Below, piece by piece: positions 28,433 through 36,803 of a stretch of DNA of 64,000 nucleotides. The position numbers and the translations under genes are program-made. The stretch is from Silanimonas sp021297925 (GTDB lineage: Bacteria; Pseudomonadota; Gammaproteobacteria; Xanthomonadales; Xanthomonadaceae): NCBI GenBank assembly GCA_027532825.1, contig JAPZTL010000004.1:186001-250000 (forward strand), given 5' to 3'. Numbering within the stretch: position 1 is the stretch's first letter; each line of letters begins with the position of its first letter. The notes beneath the pieces were generated by a model, which did not search any database, had not been told where the DNA came from, and was given only the letters and a program-made list of their open reading frames with translations.

Positions 28433-29215
28433 TCAGCGCCCGTGGAAGGTCGGCTTGCGCTTGGCGAGGAAGGCGCCCGTGCCTTCCTTCATGTCCTCGG
28501 TCGAGAAGGCGATCGCGAAGCCCTGGGTCTCGTAGTCGAGCCCGACGTCGATCGTCGCCTCGCCGCCGACGAGCACGGCGTCGAGGATGCCGCGCAGGGC
28601 CTGCGGCGCGGCGTTCGCGAGCTGCTCGGCCATCGCGAAGGTGGCGGCCTCGAGCTCCGCCGCCGGCACCACGCGGTTGACGATGCCGAGCTGGAACGCG
28701 CGGTCCGCGGTGATCGGCGCGCCGAGCAGGCACAGCTCGAGCGTGGCCGCCCGGCCGGCGAGTCGAAGCAGGCGCTGCGTGCCGCCGAAGCCCGGGATCA
28801 GGCCGAGGTTGATCTCGGGCTGGCCGACCTTGGCGGTATCGGCCGCGACGCGCAGATGGCAGGCCATCGCCAGCTCGAGCCCGCCCCCCAGCGCGAAGCC
28901 GTTGAGCATCCCGATCACCGGCTTGCCGAGGCGTTCGATGCGCGTCATCAACGCCTGCCCGTGGCGCGAGAAGTCGCGCGATTGCACCGGGCTGAGGCCG
29001 TTCATCTCCGCGATGTCGGCGCCGGCCACGAAAGCCTTCGGCCCTGCCCCGGTGAGCACCACCGCGCGGACCGCGTCGTCGCCGGCGGCTTCAGCGAACG
29101 CCGCGTGCAGGTCCGTCAGCGTCGCGCGGTTCAGCGCGTTGAGCTTGTCGGGGCGGTTGACCGCGATGACGCGTACCGCGCCGCGGGTCTCGGTTAGGAG
29201 GGTGTTAAGGCTCAT
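28433..29215 (-). CDS. enoyl-CoA hydratase
   Basis: The 260-residue crotonase-fold protein has both catalytic glutamates of hydratases: one in NGFALGGGLELAMAC and one in QPEINLGLIPGFGGTQRL. KAFVAGADIAEM is the CoA/oxyanion region, and FLAKRKPTFHGR is a typical C-terminal end. It should hydrate short-chain trans-2-enoyl-CoA in fatty acid or amino acid breakdown. It appears to be the first gene of a minus-strand unit followed by the RnfC-like, RnfD-like and nth genes with almost no spacing. The physiological substrate is unknown. Confidence 0.93.
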   Translation of the reverse strand: MSLNTLLTETRGAVRVIAVNRPDKLNALNRATLTDLHAAFAEAAGDDAVRAVVLTGAGPKAFVAGADIAEMNGLSPVQSRDFSRHGQALMTRIERLGKPVIGMLNGFALGGGLELAMACHLRVAADTAKVGQPEINLGLIPGFGGTQRLLRLAGRAATLELCLLGAPITADRAFQLGIVNRVVPAAELEAATFAMAEQLANAAPQALRGILDAVLVGGEATIDVGLDYETQGFAIAFSTEDMKEGTGAFLAKRKPTFHGR

Positions 29216-29290
29216 GCGCGCTCCGCGTCGGCAGGAAAGTGGCGGGTCCGAGGGGCATCGGTGTCAGTGGCGATTCAGGACCCCGGCCGC

Positions 29291-29296
29291 TATTCT
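29291..29296 (+). promoter_or_regulatory. candidate -10 element for the FKBP-like gene
   Basis: TATTCT preceded by CCGC matches the CGC-TATACT-like context seen at several other starts in this window. It lies 82 bases before the ATG. Confidence 0.35.
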
Positions 29297-29378
29297 ACGT
29301 CGCCCTCGGGGCCGGCCTCTCGGCCCCCTTCGCTTTCCTGCGGCAGCCTTGCCGTCGAATGGCCTTCTGGAGACCTTG

Positions 29379-30116
29379 ATGATCGTGCGCGTCCTCGCCG
29401 TTGCCCTTGCCGCCGCCGTCGCCTCCGCCGCGACCGCCCAGGCGCCCGCCGCTCCCGCACAGCCGCAGGCCGGCGCCCAAGCCCCGGCCCAAGTCCCGAA
29501 GCCCGACAAGAACACGCTCAGCTACACGCTCGGCTTCGACGTGGGCAAGGGCATCGGCGATGCCAAGGTCGACGTCGACTTCAACCAGGTCCTCCGCGGC
29601 ATGCAGGACGCCTACAATCGCCGCAACCCCGCCTTCACCGAGGAGCAGATGACCTCGGCGCTGGCGTGGATGCAGCAGCAGGCCGTCGCCCAGGCGCGAG
29701 CCGAGTTCGAGCGCGTTGCGCGCGAGAACAAGCAGCAGTCGGATGCGTTCCTGGCCGCGAATCGCGCCAAGCCGGGCGTCGTCGTGCTGCCCTCGGGCAT
29801 CCAGTACCGCGTCATCGATGCCGGCGCCGGCGCCAAGCCGACCGCCACCGGTGAGGTGCAGGTGCACTTCCGCCTGTCGCTGCCGTCCGGCCAGGAGCTG
29901 GGCAATACCTATGCGTCGAATAACGCGCAGCCGGCCAACTTCAAGGTCGACCAGTTCCCGATCCAGGGTGTCCGCGAGATCCTGCCGCTGATGCCCTCGG
30001 GCGCTCGTTGGGAAATCTTCCTGCCGCCGGAAAAGAACGTGAATCCGGAAGGCCGCAGCATCGGCGGGCCGGGCCAGGCGCTCGTGTTCGACCTGAAGCT
30101 GGTCGGCGTCAAATGA
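29379..30116 (+). CDS. FKBP-type (Mip/FkpA-like) periplasmic protein with degenerate active site
   Basis: The 245-residue protein has a signal peptide (MIVRVLAVALAAAVASAATAQ), a proline/alanine linker, and the Mip-type N-terminal helical domain (LSYTLGFDVGKGIGDAKVDV, then FNQVLRGMQDAY). The C-terminal FKBP fold begins LPSGIQYRVIDAGAG and ends ALVFDLKLVGVK. Canonical PPIase residues are missing: the FD of FDSS reads LGNT, the VI-x-GW core tryptophan is replaced (IQGVREIL), and the usual AYG motif is absent. Chaperone or dimerisation activity is likelier than isomerase activity. The ATG at 29379 has GGAG upstream. Confidence 0.87.
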   Translation: MIVRVLAVALAAAVASAATAQAPAAPAQPQAGAQAPAQVPKPDKNTLSYTLGFDVGKGIGDAKVDVDFNQVLRGMQDAYNRRNPAFTEEQMTSALAWMQQQAVAQARAEFERVARENKQQSDAFLAANRAKPGVVVLPSGIQYRVIDAGAGAKPTATGEVQVHFRLSLPSGQELGNTYASNNAQPANFKVDQFPIQGVREILPLMPSGARWEIFLPPEKNVNPEGRSIGGPGQALVFDLKLVGVK

Positions 30117-30198
30117 TCCCCGTCGCCCGGGACGCGATGGCGTCCCGGGCCCGCGGCGGCAGCGTGCTGTCGCTGCCCGCGTCGCAAGCGTCCGCGCC

Positions 30199-30378
30199 AT
30201 GAGCACCCCGATCCTCACGCCCTGCATCGGCATCTGCAGCCTCGATGCGCAGGGGTTCTGCGAAGGCTGTTTCCGCACCGGCGATGAAATCGCGCGCTGG
30301 GCGGCGATCGACGATGCCGCGCGCCAGCACCTGATGGACGTCGTCCTGCCCGAGCGCGAAGCGCGTCTGGCGGGCTGA
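30199..30378 (+). CDS. DUF1289 family protein
   Basis: A 59-residue protein with the DUF1289 pattern: TPCIGICSLD near the N terminus and FCEGCFRTGDEIARWA further on. The four cysteines suggest a small metal or Fe-S site. The stop overlaps the start of the Nudix hydrolase gene (TGATG), so the two are translationally coupled. Function is unknown; such genes often sit near fatty-acid or CoA-related enzymes. Confidence 0.9.
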   Translation: MSTPILTPCIGICSLDAQGFCEGCFRTGDEIARWAAIDDAARQHLMDVVLPEREARLAG

Positions 30379-30980
30379 TGCCGCCGCGTCGCTCGCTCGA
30401 AGCCGCCTTGCACGACCTCGCGCGGGTCCCCGACGCCGCGCCCTGGAACCTTCCCGACCTGACCGATCTGCTGCCGGAAGCGCCGCTGCGCCCGGCCGCC
30501 GTCCTGGTGGGCCTGCGCGAACACACCGACGGCGCGCGTGTCGTGCTGACGCGTAGGCAGGATGCCCTGCGCCACCACGCCGGGCAGATCAGCTTTCCGG
30601 GCGGGCGAGTCGACGAGGGTGATGCCGGGCCCTTGGCCGCGGCGCTGCGCGAAACGGCCGAAGAAATCGGCTTGCCGTCGAGCGCCATCGCGCCGGTCGG
30701 CTGGCTCGATCCCTACGCGACGATCACCGGGTTCCACGTCTATCCGCTGGTCGCCACCCTCGATCCGGCGGCCCCGCTGCGGCCGAATCCCGATGAAGTC
30801 GCGGAAGCCTTCGAGGTGCCGCTGGCCTTCCTGCTCGACCCCTCGAACGCGCATGATGTGCTCGTGGAGTGGCGTGGCCGCCCGCGCCAGCTGGTCGAGT
30901 TCCACTGGGGCGGTCACCGCATCTGGGGCGCGACGGCGGCGATGCTCGTCAATCTGCGCCAGCGTTTGCAGCGCGGCTGA
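30378..30980 (+). CDS. Nudix hydrolase, CoA pyrophosphatase (NudL-like)
   Basis: The 200-residue protein has the family-specific lead LTRRQDALRHHAGQISFPGG, followed by the Nudix box G-x5-E-x7-RE-x2-EE-x-G (GGRVDEG, then LRETAEEIGL). This combination is the CoA-diphosphatase signature (UPF0035), so it probably cleaves CoA or oxidised CoA to phosphopantetheine and 3',5'-ADP. The ATG at 30378 shares its first base with the stop codon of the DUF1289 gene. Confidence 0.93.
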   Translation: MPPRRSLEAALHDLARVPDAAPWNLPDLTDLLPEAPLRPAAVLVGLREHTDGARVVLTRRQDALRHHAGQISFPGGRVDEGDAGPLAAALRETAEEIGLPSSAIAPVGWLDPYATITGFHVYPLVATLDPAAPLRPNPDEVAEAFEVPLAFLLDPSNAHDVLVEWRGRPRQLVEFHWGGHRIWGATAAMLVNLRQRLQRG

Positions 30981-31022
30981 CGCCGGGCGAATACTCGGGG
31001 CGTCTTCCGAGGGAGTCCGCCC

Positions 31023-31925
31023 ATGAGCCCCATGATCCCCGCGCCGGACGCGACGCTGTCGCATCTTGGGCATACGCCACTGGTGTCGGTCGAGGCCTTG
31101 CGTTCGGCGCTGGGTATCCCTGGCCTCCACCTCGTCGATGCGCGTTTCGATCTGGCCGTTCCCGCCGCCGGCGAGCGCGCATGGCGGCAGGCGCGCCTGC
31201 CCGGCGCCGTGCACCTCGACCTCGACCGGGACCTCTCCGACCACTCCCGCCCCGCGATCGAAGGGCGCCACCCGCTGCCGGCGTCCGACGTGCTGCGGGC
31301 CGCGCTGGCCGAGCGGGGCATCGGGCCCGGCGACACCGTCGTCGTCTACGACGCCGGCAATGGCGCCATGGCCGCCGCGCGCGCGTGGTGGCTGCTGAGG
31401 GGGCTGGGCCTCGATGCCCGCGTGCTCGATGGCGGCTTCGCGGCATGGCAGGCTGCCGGCGGACTGCTCGAGGACGGTGACCCGGTGCCGCCGGCGGCCC
31501 GGATCATGGAGGGCCGCGAATGGCCGGCCGTCGATCCCGCCCGCTGCATCGGTCGCGATGCGCTGGCCGCGCGCGGCCCCGAGGTGCTGCTGGTCGATGC
31601 CCGTCCGGCGGAACGCTTCCGCGGGGACGTGGAGCCGCTCGATCCACGCGCCGGCCACATCCCCGGTGCGCGGAGCCGGCCCTTCAGCGCGAACCTCGAA
31701 GGCGGGCGCTTCAAGGCCGCGGATCGGTTGGCCGCCGAATGGCGGGACCTGATCGAAGGCCGTGATCCTGCTGCGGTGGTCGTGAGCTGCGGATCGGGCG
31801 TGACGGCCTGCCACCACGCGTTGGCCATGGTGCAGGCCGGACTGCCGATGCCCCGGCTGTTCGCACCGTCGTGGTCGGGATGGGTGGCCGATCCCGCCGC
31901 GCCGGTGGCGACCGGGCCGGACTGA
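31023..31925 (+). CDS. 3-mercaptopyruvate/thiosulfate sulfurtransferase (SseA-like)
   Basis: The 300-residue protein has tandem rhodanese domains. The N-terminal domain has LVDARFDL and VVVYDAGNGAMAAARAWW and lacks a catalytic cysteine. The C-terminal domain has LLVDARPAERF and the active loop CGSGVTAC. A CGSGVT loop is typical of 3-mercaptopyruvate sulfurtransferases, whereas thiosulfate sulfurtransferases have a longer basic loop. It transfers sulfane sulphur to cyanide or thiol acceptors. GGGAG precedes the start. It stands alone. Confidence 0.92.
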   Translation: MSPMIPAPDATLSHLGHTPLVSVEALRSALGIPGLHLVDARFDLAVPAAGERAWRQARLPGAVHLDLDRDLSDHSRPAIEGRHPLPASDVLRAALAERGIGPGDTVVVYDAGNGAMAAARAWWLLRGLGLDARVLDGGFAAWQAAGGLLEDGDPVPPAARIMEGREWPAVDPARCIGRDALAARGPEVLLVDARPAERFRGDVEPLDPRAGHIPGARSRPFSANLEGGRFKAADRLAAEWRDLIEGRDPAAVVVSCGSGVTACHHALAMVQAGLPMPRLFAPSWSGWVADPAAPVATGPD

Positions 31926-31994
31926 CGGCCGCTGCCATCGCTGCGTCATCGTCGGCCGGGACACTCCGTGCTCCCCCGGCAGTGAGCGTGCGCG

Positions 31995-33383
31995 ATGACG
32001 ACGATGGAGACGGAGACGCGGGTCGCGACGAGGTCGTGGGTCCAGTGGGCCGCATGGGTGCTCGTGATGGCGTGGAGTGCCGGCGCGGTCGCCGCGCCGA
32101 GGCTTTGCCTGTCGGGCTCGAACACGCTGGGCGAGAAGCTGGCACCAGCGCTGGTGAAGGCTTGGGCGCAGCGCCAGAGCTGGGTGTTGCGTACGGAATC
32201 GAGGCCTGCGGCGGACGAGACGCGGCTGCTCTTCGCGGGCACGGATGCGCCGGTGGTCGATGTGTTCGCCCACGGCACCAGCACCGGCTTCGCGGCCCTG
32301 CGCGACGGCCAGTGCGACATCTGGATGGCGTCGCGTCCGGTGCGCGAGGACGAGATCGCGGCGGCGGCGTCGCGAGGCCGCCTGTACGAGCGCGGGCAGG
32401 AGCATGTGGTGGCGCTCGATGGCCTCGCGGTGATCGTGCATCCCTCGAATCCGATCGGTGCGTTGACCGTCGCGCAGGTGCGCGACCTGTTCGCCGGCCG
32501 CGTCCGCGACTGGTCGCGCCTCGGCGGGCGCCCGGGGGCGGTCGTGCTGCATGCGCGCGACGACCGATCCGGTACCTATGACACCTTCCGTTCGCTGGTG
32601 ATGGGCGATGCCGCCCTCGCGCCCGGCACCACGCGCTATGAGTCCACCGAGCAGCTGGCGGCCGCCGTGGCGGCCGACCCGAACGCGATCGGCGTGGTCG
32701 GCCTCGCCGGCATCGGCGGTGCGCGTGCCGTGGCCCTGTCCGACGAGGACACCCGGGCGCTGCCGCCCACCTCGGTGGCGGTCGCGACGGAGGACTACCT
32801 GCTCTCGCGACGCCTGCTGTTCTACACCGCCCAGCGGCCGTCGGCCGACGCGCAGGCCTTCGTCGAGTTCGCCGTGGGTGCCGGTGGCCAGGACGTGGTG
32901 CGACGGCTCGGTTTCGTGCCGCAGGGCGTATCGGCCTACGACGTCCCGTCGCCGGGTGACGGTGACTACGCGGCGCTGGTCGCGGGCGCGCGCCGCGTGG
33001 CGCTGAACTTCCGCTTCGGCGAGGGCATCGCCCTGCTCGACAACAAGGCGCTGGAGGATGTCGACCGACTGGCGCGCTTCCTCCGCCAGCCGGCGCAAGC
33101 CGGGTTGGAGATCGTGCTGGTCGGCTTCGCCGACCGCTCCGAGATCACGCCCTATGCGGCCCTGTCGCTCAGCAACGACCGCGTCGACCTTGTCGCCGAA
33201 GCGCTGCGTCGCGAGGGCCTGCGGGTCGCCCGCCAGCGTGGCCTCGGCCAGATCGCGCCGTTGGCCAGCAATGCCACCGTCCCTGGTCGGCAGAGGAACC
33301 GCCGGGTCGAGGTCTGGCTGCGCCCGATGGCGGTCACGGCGGGGCAGGCGCCGCGCCGGCCGGTTACTTCTTCAGGCGGTTGA
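31995..33383 (+). CDS. PstS-like substrate-binding domain fused to an OmpA-like domain
   Basis: The 462-residue protein has an N-terminal signal sequence (core WAAWVLVMAWSAGAVAA). A type-2 periplasmic binding fold follows: LCLSGSNTLGEKLAPAL, IVHPSNPIGALTVAQVRDLF, then ARDDRSGTYDTFRSLVM, as in phosphate-binding proteins. Residues ~330-450 form an OmpA C-terminal domain, seen from LNFRFGEG, LSNDRVDLVAEALRREGL and GRQRNRRVEVWL, the peptidoglycan-binding signature. It is probably a periplasmic ligand-binding protein anchored to the cell wall. Ligand unknown. An alternative ATG lies three codons downstream. Its 3' end overlaps the convergent isomerase gene by 20 bases. Confidence 0.9.
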   Translation: MTTMETETRVATRSWVQWAAWVLVMAWSAGAVAAPRLCLSGSNTLGEKLAPALVKAWAQRQSWVLRTESRPAADETRLLFAGTDAPVVDVFAHGTSTGFAALRDGQCDIWMASRPVREDEIAAAASRGRLYERGQEHVVALDGLAVIVHPSNPIGALTVAQVRDLFAGRVRDWSRLGGRPGAVVLHARDDRSGTYDTFRSLVMGDAALAPGTTRYESTEQLAAAVAADPNAIGVVGLAGIGGARAVALSDEDTRALPPTSVAVATEDYLLSRRLLFYTAQRPSADAQAFVEFAVGAGGQDVVRRLGFVPQGVSAYDVPSPGDGDYAALVAGARRVALNFRFGEGIALLDNKALEDVDRLARFLRQPAQAGLEIVLVGFADRSEITPYAALSLSNDRVDLVAEALRREGLRVARQRGLGQIAPLASNATVPGRQRNRRVEVWLRPMAVTAGQAPRRPVTSSGG

Positions 33384-34113
33384 CGAGGGCGTGCAAGGCC
33401 GCCTGCGTCGGCGGGGAATCCCACAAACCGACGAAATGCTCGAGCTCGGCAGGACCGAAGCCTGCCAGCGCGGCCTGCACGTCGGCACGGGCGATGGCGC
33501 GCGTGGCCAGCATCGGCTCGCGCGGCAGCGGGGCGAGCTGGGTGAACCAGTGCAGCGCGCGGGCCACGACGTGCTCGGCGTCCGCGAGTTCATCGACGAG
33601 GCCGATGGCATGCGCATCGGCCGACTCCACCATTGCGCCCGCCACCATCAGACGCTCGGCGCGGTGCGGGCCGACGACCCGGCGCATCAGGGCCTGGATG
33701 GCATCCGGGACGACGAGCCCGACCTGGGTTTCGTTCAGGCCGATCCGGAACGGGCCACGCGCCATCACCCGGTAGTCGCAGCACAGGGCGAGCACGCAGC
33801 CGCCCGCGGGGCTGTGGCCGCCGATCGCGGCGGCGACCGGCACCGGTGCCGCGGCGATGGCGCGGGCGGCGGCGAAGAACGTTCCCCAAGCCGCCCTCAG
33901 GCCGTCACGATCCAGGCCGAGCAGGTGGGGCACGTCGAGGCCGCCGGAGAAGACCCTCGGCCCGCCGGAGAGGACCACGCCATCGACGTCGTGGAGGGCC
34001 TCGGGCTCGAACGCACGCGCGAGCGCGTCGAGGAGCGCCGGATCGAGGGCGTTGACGGGCGGGCGCGCGAGTCGGATCTCGAGGATGCGATCGTGGGCAT
34101 GGCGTTCGAGCAT
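33364..34113 (-). CDS. delta3,delta2-enoyl-CoA isomerase family protein (ECI-type crotonase)
   Basis: The 249-residue crotonase-fold protein has FSGGLDVPHLLGLD, GGHSPAGGCVLALCCDYRVM and IGLNETQVGLVVP. The first catalytic glutamate of hydratases is absent (PAGGC instead of LGGGLE), while the single glutamate in NETQVG is kept, as in mitochondrial-type 3,2-trans-enoyl-CoA isomerase. It probably shifts double bonds during unsaturated fatty acid oxidation. The ATG at 34113 was preferred to an upstream in-frame ATG because MLERHAHDRILEIRLARPPV is the natural start of the fold. Confidence 0.85.
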   Translation of the reverse strand: MLERHAHDRILEIRLARPPVNALDPALLDALARAFEPEALHDVDGVVLSGGPRVFSGGLDVPHLLGLDRDGLRAAWGTFFAAARAIAAAPVPVAAAIGGHSPAGGCVLALCCDYRVMARGPFRIGLNETQVGLVVPDAIQALMRRVVGPHRAERLMVAGAMVESADAHAIGLVDELADAEHVVARALHWFTQLAPLPREPMLATRAIARADVQAALAGFGPAELEHFVGLWDSPPTQAALHALVNRLKK

Positions 34114-34120
34114 GGCGGTC

Positions 34121-35593
34121 TCAATCGATCGTAACGTCGGCCGCCCAACGATAGCGCACGGTGTAGCGCACGGTGCGTTCACCGCCGGCCGGAACGACGA
34201 CGTCGGCCTCGATGCGCTGCGCGTCCTTCTTCGCGAAGGCGTCGCCGCCCTCCAGCAGCACCCACTCCGTCCAGCGCGGCAGGCCGTCGCCGACCCGCAG
34301 GGTGGCCGGGACGTCCTTGGCGTTGCGCAAGGTCCATTCGACGGTTTCGGTCAGCGTGCGACCGGCGCGATCGAGCGCGAAGTCCATGCTGCGGCGACGC
34401 GCCGAGAGGTCGAAGCTGCGACCGAGGTCCAGGGCCACGTCCCGACCCGCCGCGGTGTGGTCGAGCATCGCCTCGCCGAGCAGTGACTCGCCGTCGAACA
34501 CGCGCACCCGGCCCGCCGGCAAGGGTTCCCCGAGCCCGGCCGCGCGATCGTTGCGGAACCGCAGTTCGTTGCGCACCTCGAGGTCACCATCACAGCCCAG
34601 GTCGCGGTGCACCAGCGGGCGGTTGGGGATCCATGCGCCGACCGGCGATTCGACCGGATAGCGGCGTTCGCAGGTCACGGCCGGCGCGTTCGGCATCAAG
34701 GGCAGGCGTTGCAGGCTGCCGTCGGGGAGGTCGACCTCTCCCGGCAGCACGTAGGCGTGGTACTCGGCCGAAGCTTCGCGCTGCGGCATTCCATCGGCCT
34801 CCATCGCGTTCGCCGCCGGTGCGGCCATGGTCATCATCCTTCCCGATGCGCGCATGCCTTCGATCGAGCCGCCGACGCGGTTCGGTTCACCGGCCACGAG
34901 GGTCAGTGAGGCGCCGTCGATGTCGGCACCGGAGCGGTTCGCGACCATCGCATGGGCCGCCACCGCCATGCGGCACGAGGGGCCGGGAGCGAGCACCAGC
35001 CGGTACTCCGCCTTCCACGCCAGGCCTGCCGTGGCGTAGCCCAGCGTGGCGTCGCGTTCGGAGCCGCCATCGACGCGGATGCGCAACGTCGGCCGCGCGA
35101 CGAGCCCGGCGGGGGCCCGGTCGAGGGTGAACCCGCTGTAGCCGGCCAGTACGCGCACGCGACCGTCGTCCTCGCGCAGCGTCAGGCCATCGCCGGCGGC
35201 GAGCAGGACGCCGGCGTACGTGCGCGTCCCGCTGGGCGCGAGTTGCTCGACGCTGATGCGCTGTCCGATGGCGAGGCGCAGCAGTTGGGATTGGTCGAGG
35301 CCGGCGAAATCGAAGCGCTGCGCGCGCACGCGGATGCCGTTGCCCTCCAGCGAGAGGGTCGCCGGGTCGACGCCGCGGGGGAGGGCATCGAAGGCCCAGT
35401 CGCCGGCCGCGTCCGGCGCGACGCGCACCGGCTGGCGCACCAGCGCGTAGCCTGCGGTCGCCTCGCCGCGCGCGACGGCATCGTAGCCCCCGCTGTAGAC
35501 GGTCAGGCGCGGCGTGGCGGCGTGTGTGCTCATGGCGGCGAGTCCGAAGAGAAGGGCGGGGACGAGAGGGTGGGGGCGGACACGGCGCGACAT
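34121..35593 (-). CDS. DUF4139 domain protein, exported
   Basis: The 490-residue protein begins with a signal peptide (RPHPLVPALLFGLAAMSTHA) and ends in a DUF4139-type beta-rich region (RNDRAAGLGEPLPAGRVRVF, then LRNAKDVPATLRV and VRYTVRYRW). TVYSGGYDAVARGE opens the mature protein. A methionine-rich segment (GRMMTMAAPAANAMEADGM) sits in the middle. Start at 35593 is supported by GGAG 9-12 bases upstream; a second in-frame ATG lies 10 codons earlier. The isomerase gene follows after 7 bases. Molecular role is unknown; the family is described as possible mucoidy inhibitors or beta-rich surface proteins. Confidence 0.85.
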   Translation of the reverse strand: MSRRVRPHPLVPALLFGLAAMSTHAATPRLTVYSGGYDAVARGEATAGYALVRQPVRVAPDAAGDWAFDALPRGVDPATLSLEGNGIRVRAQRFDFAGLDQSQLLRLAIGQRISVEQLAPSGTRTYAGVLLAAGDGLTLREDDGRVRVLAGYSGFTLDRAPAGLVARPTLRIRVDGGSERDATLGYATAGLAWKAEYRLVLAPGPSCRMAVAAHAMVANRSGADIDGASLTLVAGEPNRVGGSIEGMRASGRMMTMAAPAANAMEADGMPQREASAEYHAYVLPGEVDLPDGSLQRLPLMPNAPAVTCERRYPVESPVGAWIPNRPLVHRDLGCDGDLEVRNELRFRNDRAAGLGEPLPAGRVRVFDGESLLGEAMLDHTAAGRDVALDLGRSFDLSARRRSMDFALDRAGRTLTETVEWTLRNAKDVPATLRVGDGLPRWTEWVLLEGGDAFAKKDAQRIEADVVVPAGGERTVRYTVRYRWAADVTID

Positions 35594-35686
35594 CGGGAGT
35601 CTCCGGCAGGGTGGTGGGATCATGGCCCGTGAACGTCCCGTTGTCCCCGTCGGGGTTGCCTCGCGGATGTGCCGTGCGTGTTCCGT

Positions 35687-36700
35687 TCAGCCGCGCCGGC
35701 CGTCGCGCCACGGCCCGGGCGCGACGCCCGTCCAGCGGCGGAATGCCCGGCGGAAGTTGGCGACGTCGCCATAGCCGACGGCCGAGGCGATGGCCTCCAC
35801 GGGGACGCCTTCGCGCAGCCATTGCTCGGCGCGCTCGCGTCGGGCTTGGTCGACTACGGTGCGGAACCGCGCGCCCTCGGTGGCGAGGTGGCGATGCAGG
35901 CTGCGCGGACTGGTGGCCAGCAGCCGCGCGCAAACGCCGACATCGGCGTGGGCGAGCAGCGGGCCGGACAACACGCCGCGCAGGCGGTCGGTCCAGCGCG
36001 TGGCATGGTCGCGACGGGCGAGGTCCTCGCGGCATTGCCGTTCGGCCAGCGCGAAGGCCTCGGGGTCGGCGAGCGGAAGCCGCGCGTCAAGGACCGCTCG
36101 CGGGATCGCCAGCCCGGCGACCGCCGCCGCGTCGTCCACGGCCTGTCCGAACAGCGCGGTGGCCAGCGCTCGTTCGCGGCCGAGCGGATGGGGCAGTTGG
36201 ACCGCCGTCACCGGCGAAGGCCCATCGAGCAGCGTGGCCAGCAGCCGGTGCAGGGCGAGAAGGCTGGCCTCGATCAGCGGTCGTTCGGCGGCGCCCAGCG
36301 GCATGGCGGGGCGAAGCCGCAGCCACCACGTGCCGCCCTCGATCGCACCCTCGAACACGAGGGCAGGCATCCGCAGCGCGGCATACCGCACCAGCACGTC
36401 GAGGGCCTCGCCGAGCGTGCGGCTGTGCAGCACGGCATGGCCCACGACGCCATGCGCCGCGGCCGCGAGGCGTTCGCCAACCAGCAGACCCAGCGCCGGG
36501 TCCCGCGCCGTGGCGACCGCGTCCGCCACCAACGCGACCAGCCCCGGCGCGCTGAAGGCCACGGTGCCCAACGACCCGGCCCGATCATCGAGGCCGTGGC
36601 GCGCCCGCCAGCCCTCGGCATCGGCGCCCGAACGCGCGAGCTGCGCGGCGATCTGGCGCAGGTAAGGCGTCGGGATGCGGAGCAGGGCGGATTCGGGCAT
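35687..36700 (-). CDS. AraC family transcriptional regulator
   Basis: The 337-residue protein has an N-terminal ligand-binding domain of the arabinose-binding-like type (RIPTPYLRQIAAQLARSGAD, GHAVLHSRTLGEALDVLVRY). A C-terminal AraC DNA-binding domain carries two helix-turn-helix units, the second in EAIASAVGYGDVANFRRAF and RRWTGVAPGPWR. The gene is divergent from the fused AlkB-type hydroxylase, with 103 bases between. It is therefore a likely regulator of that gene; this is inference from position. Confidence 0.92.
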   Translation of the reverse strand: MPESALLRIPTPYLRQIAAQLARSGADAEGWRARHGLDDRAGSLGTVAFSAPGLVALVADAVATARDPALGLLVGERLAAAAHGVVGHAVLHSRTLGEALDVLVRYAALRMPALVFEGAIEGGTWWLRLRPAMPLGAAERPLIEASLLALHRLLATLLDGPSPVTAVQLPHPLGRERALATALFGQAVDDAAAVAGLAIPRAVLDARLPLADPEAFALAERQCREDLARRDHATRWTDRLRGVLSGPLLAHADVGVCARLLATSPRSLHRHLATEGARFRTVVDQARRERAEQWLREGVPVEAIASAVGYGDVANFRRAFRRWTGVAPGPWRDGRRG

Positions 36701-36803
36701 GCCGCATTCTGGCGCGGAATGACCCCTGCGTGGCGCTTCCGGCCCTGTCAATGAATCCGGCACGGCGCGATGCTGGGGCCCTGTTTCCCGCCGTGATCGC
36801 CGC
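36701..36803. other. divergent intergenic region between the AraC regulator and the hydroxylase
   Basis: This 103-base region must hold both promoters and any AraC operator. I cannot point to a convincing direct repeat or -35/-10 pair; TGTCAATGAATCC near 36747-36759 is the only AT-richer stretch. Confidence 0.3.

Noticed and set aside
29295..33098. A 1267-codon open frame on the minus strand across the FKBP to PstS-OmpA genes
   Set aside because: It is antisense to five well-recognised genes; its composition is that of a shadow frame in GC-rich DNA and it contains no recognisable domain.
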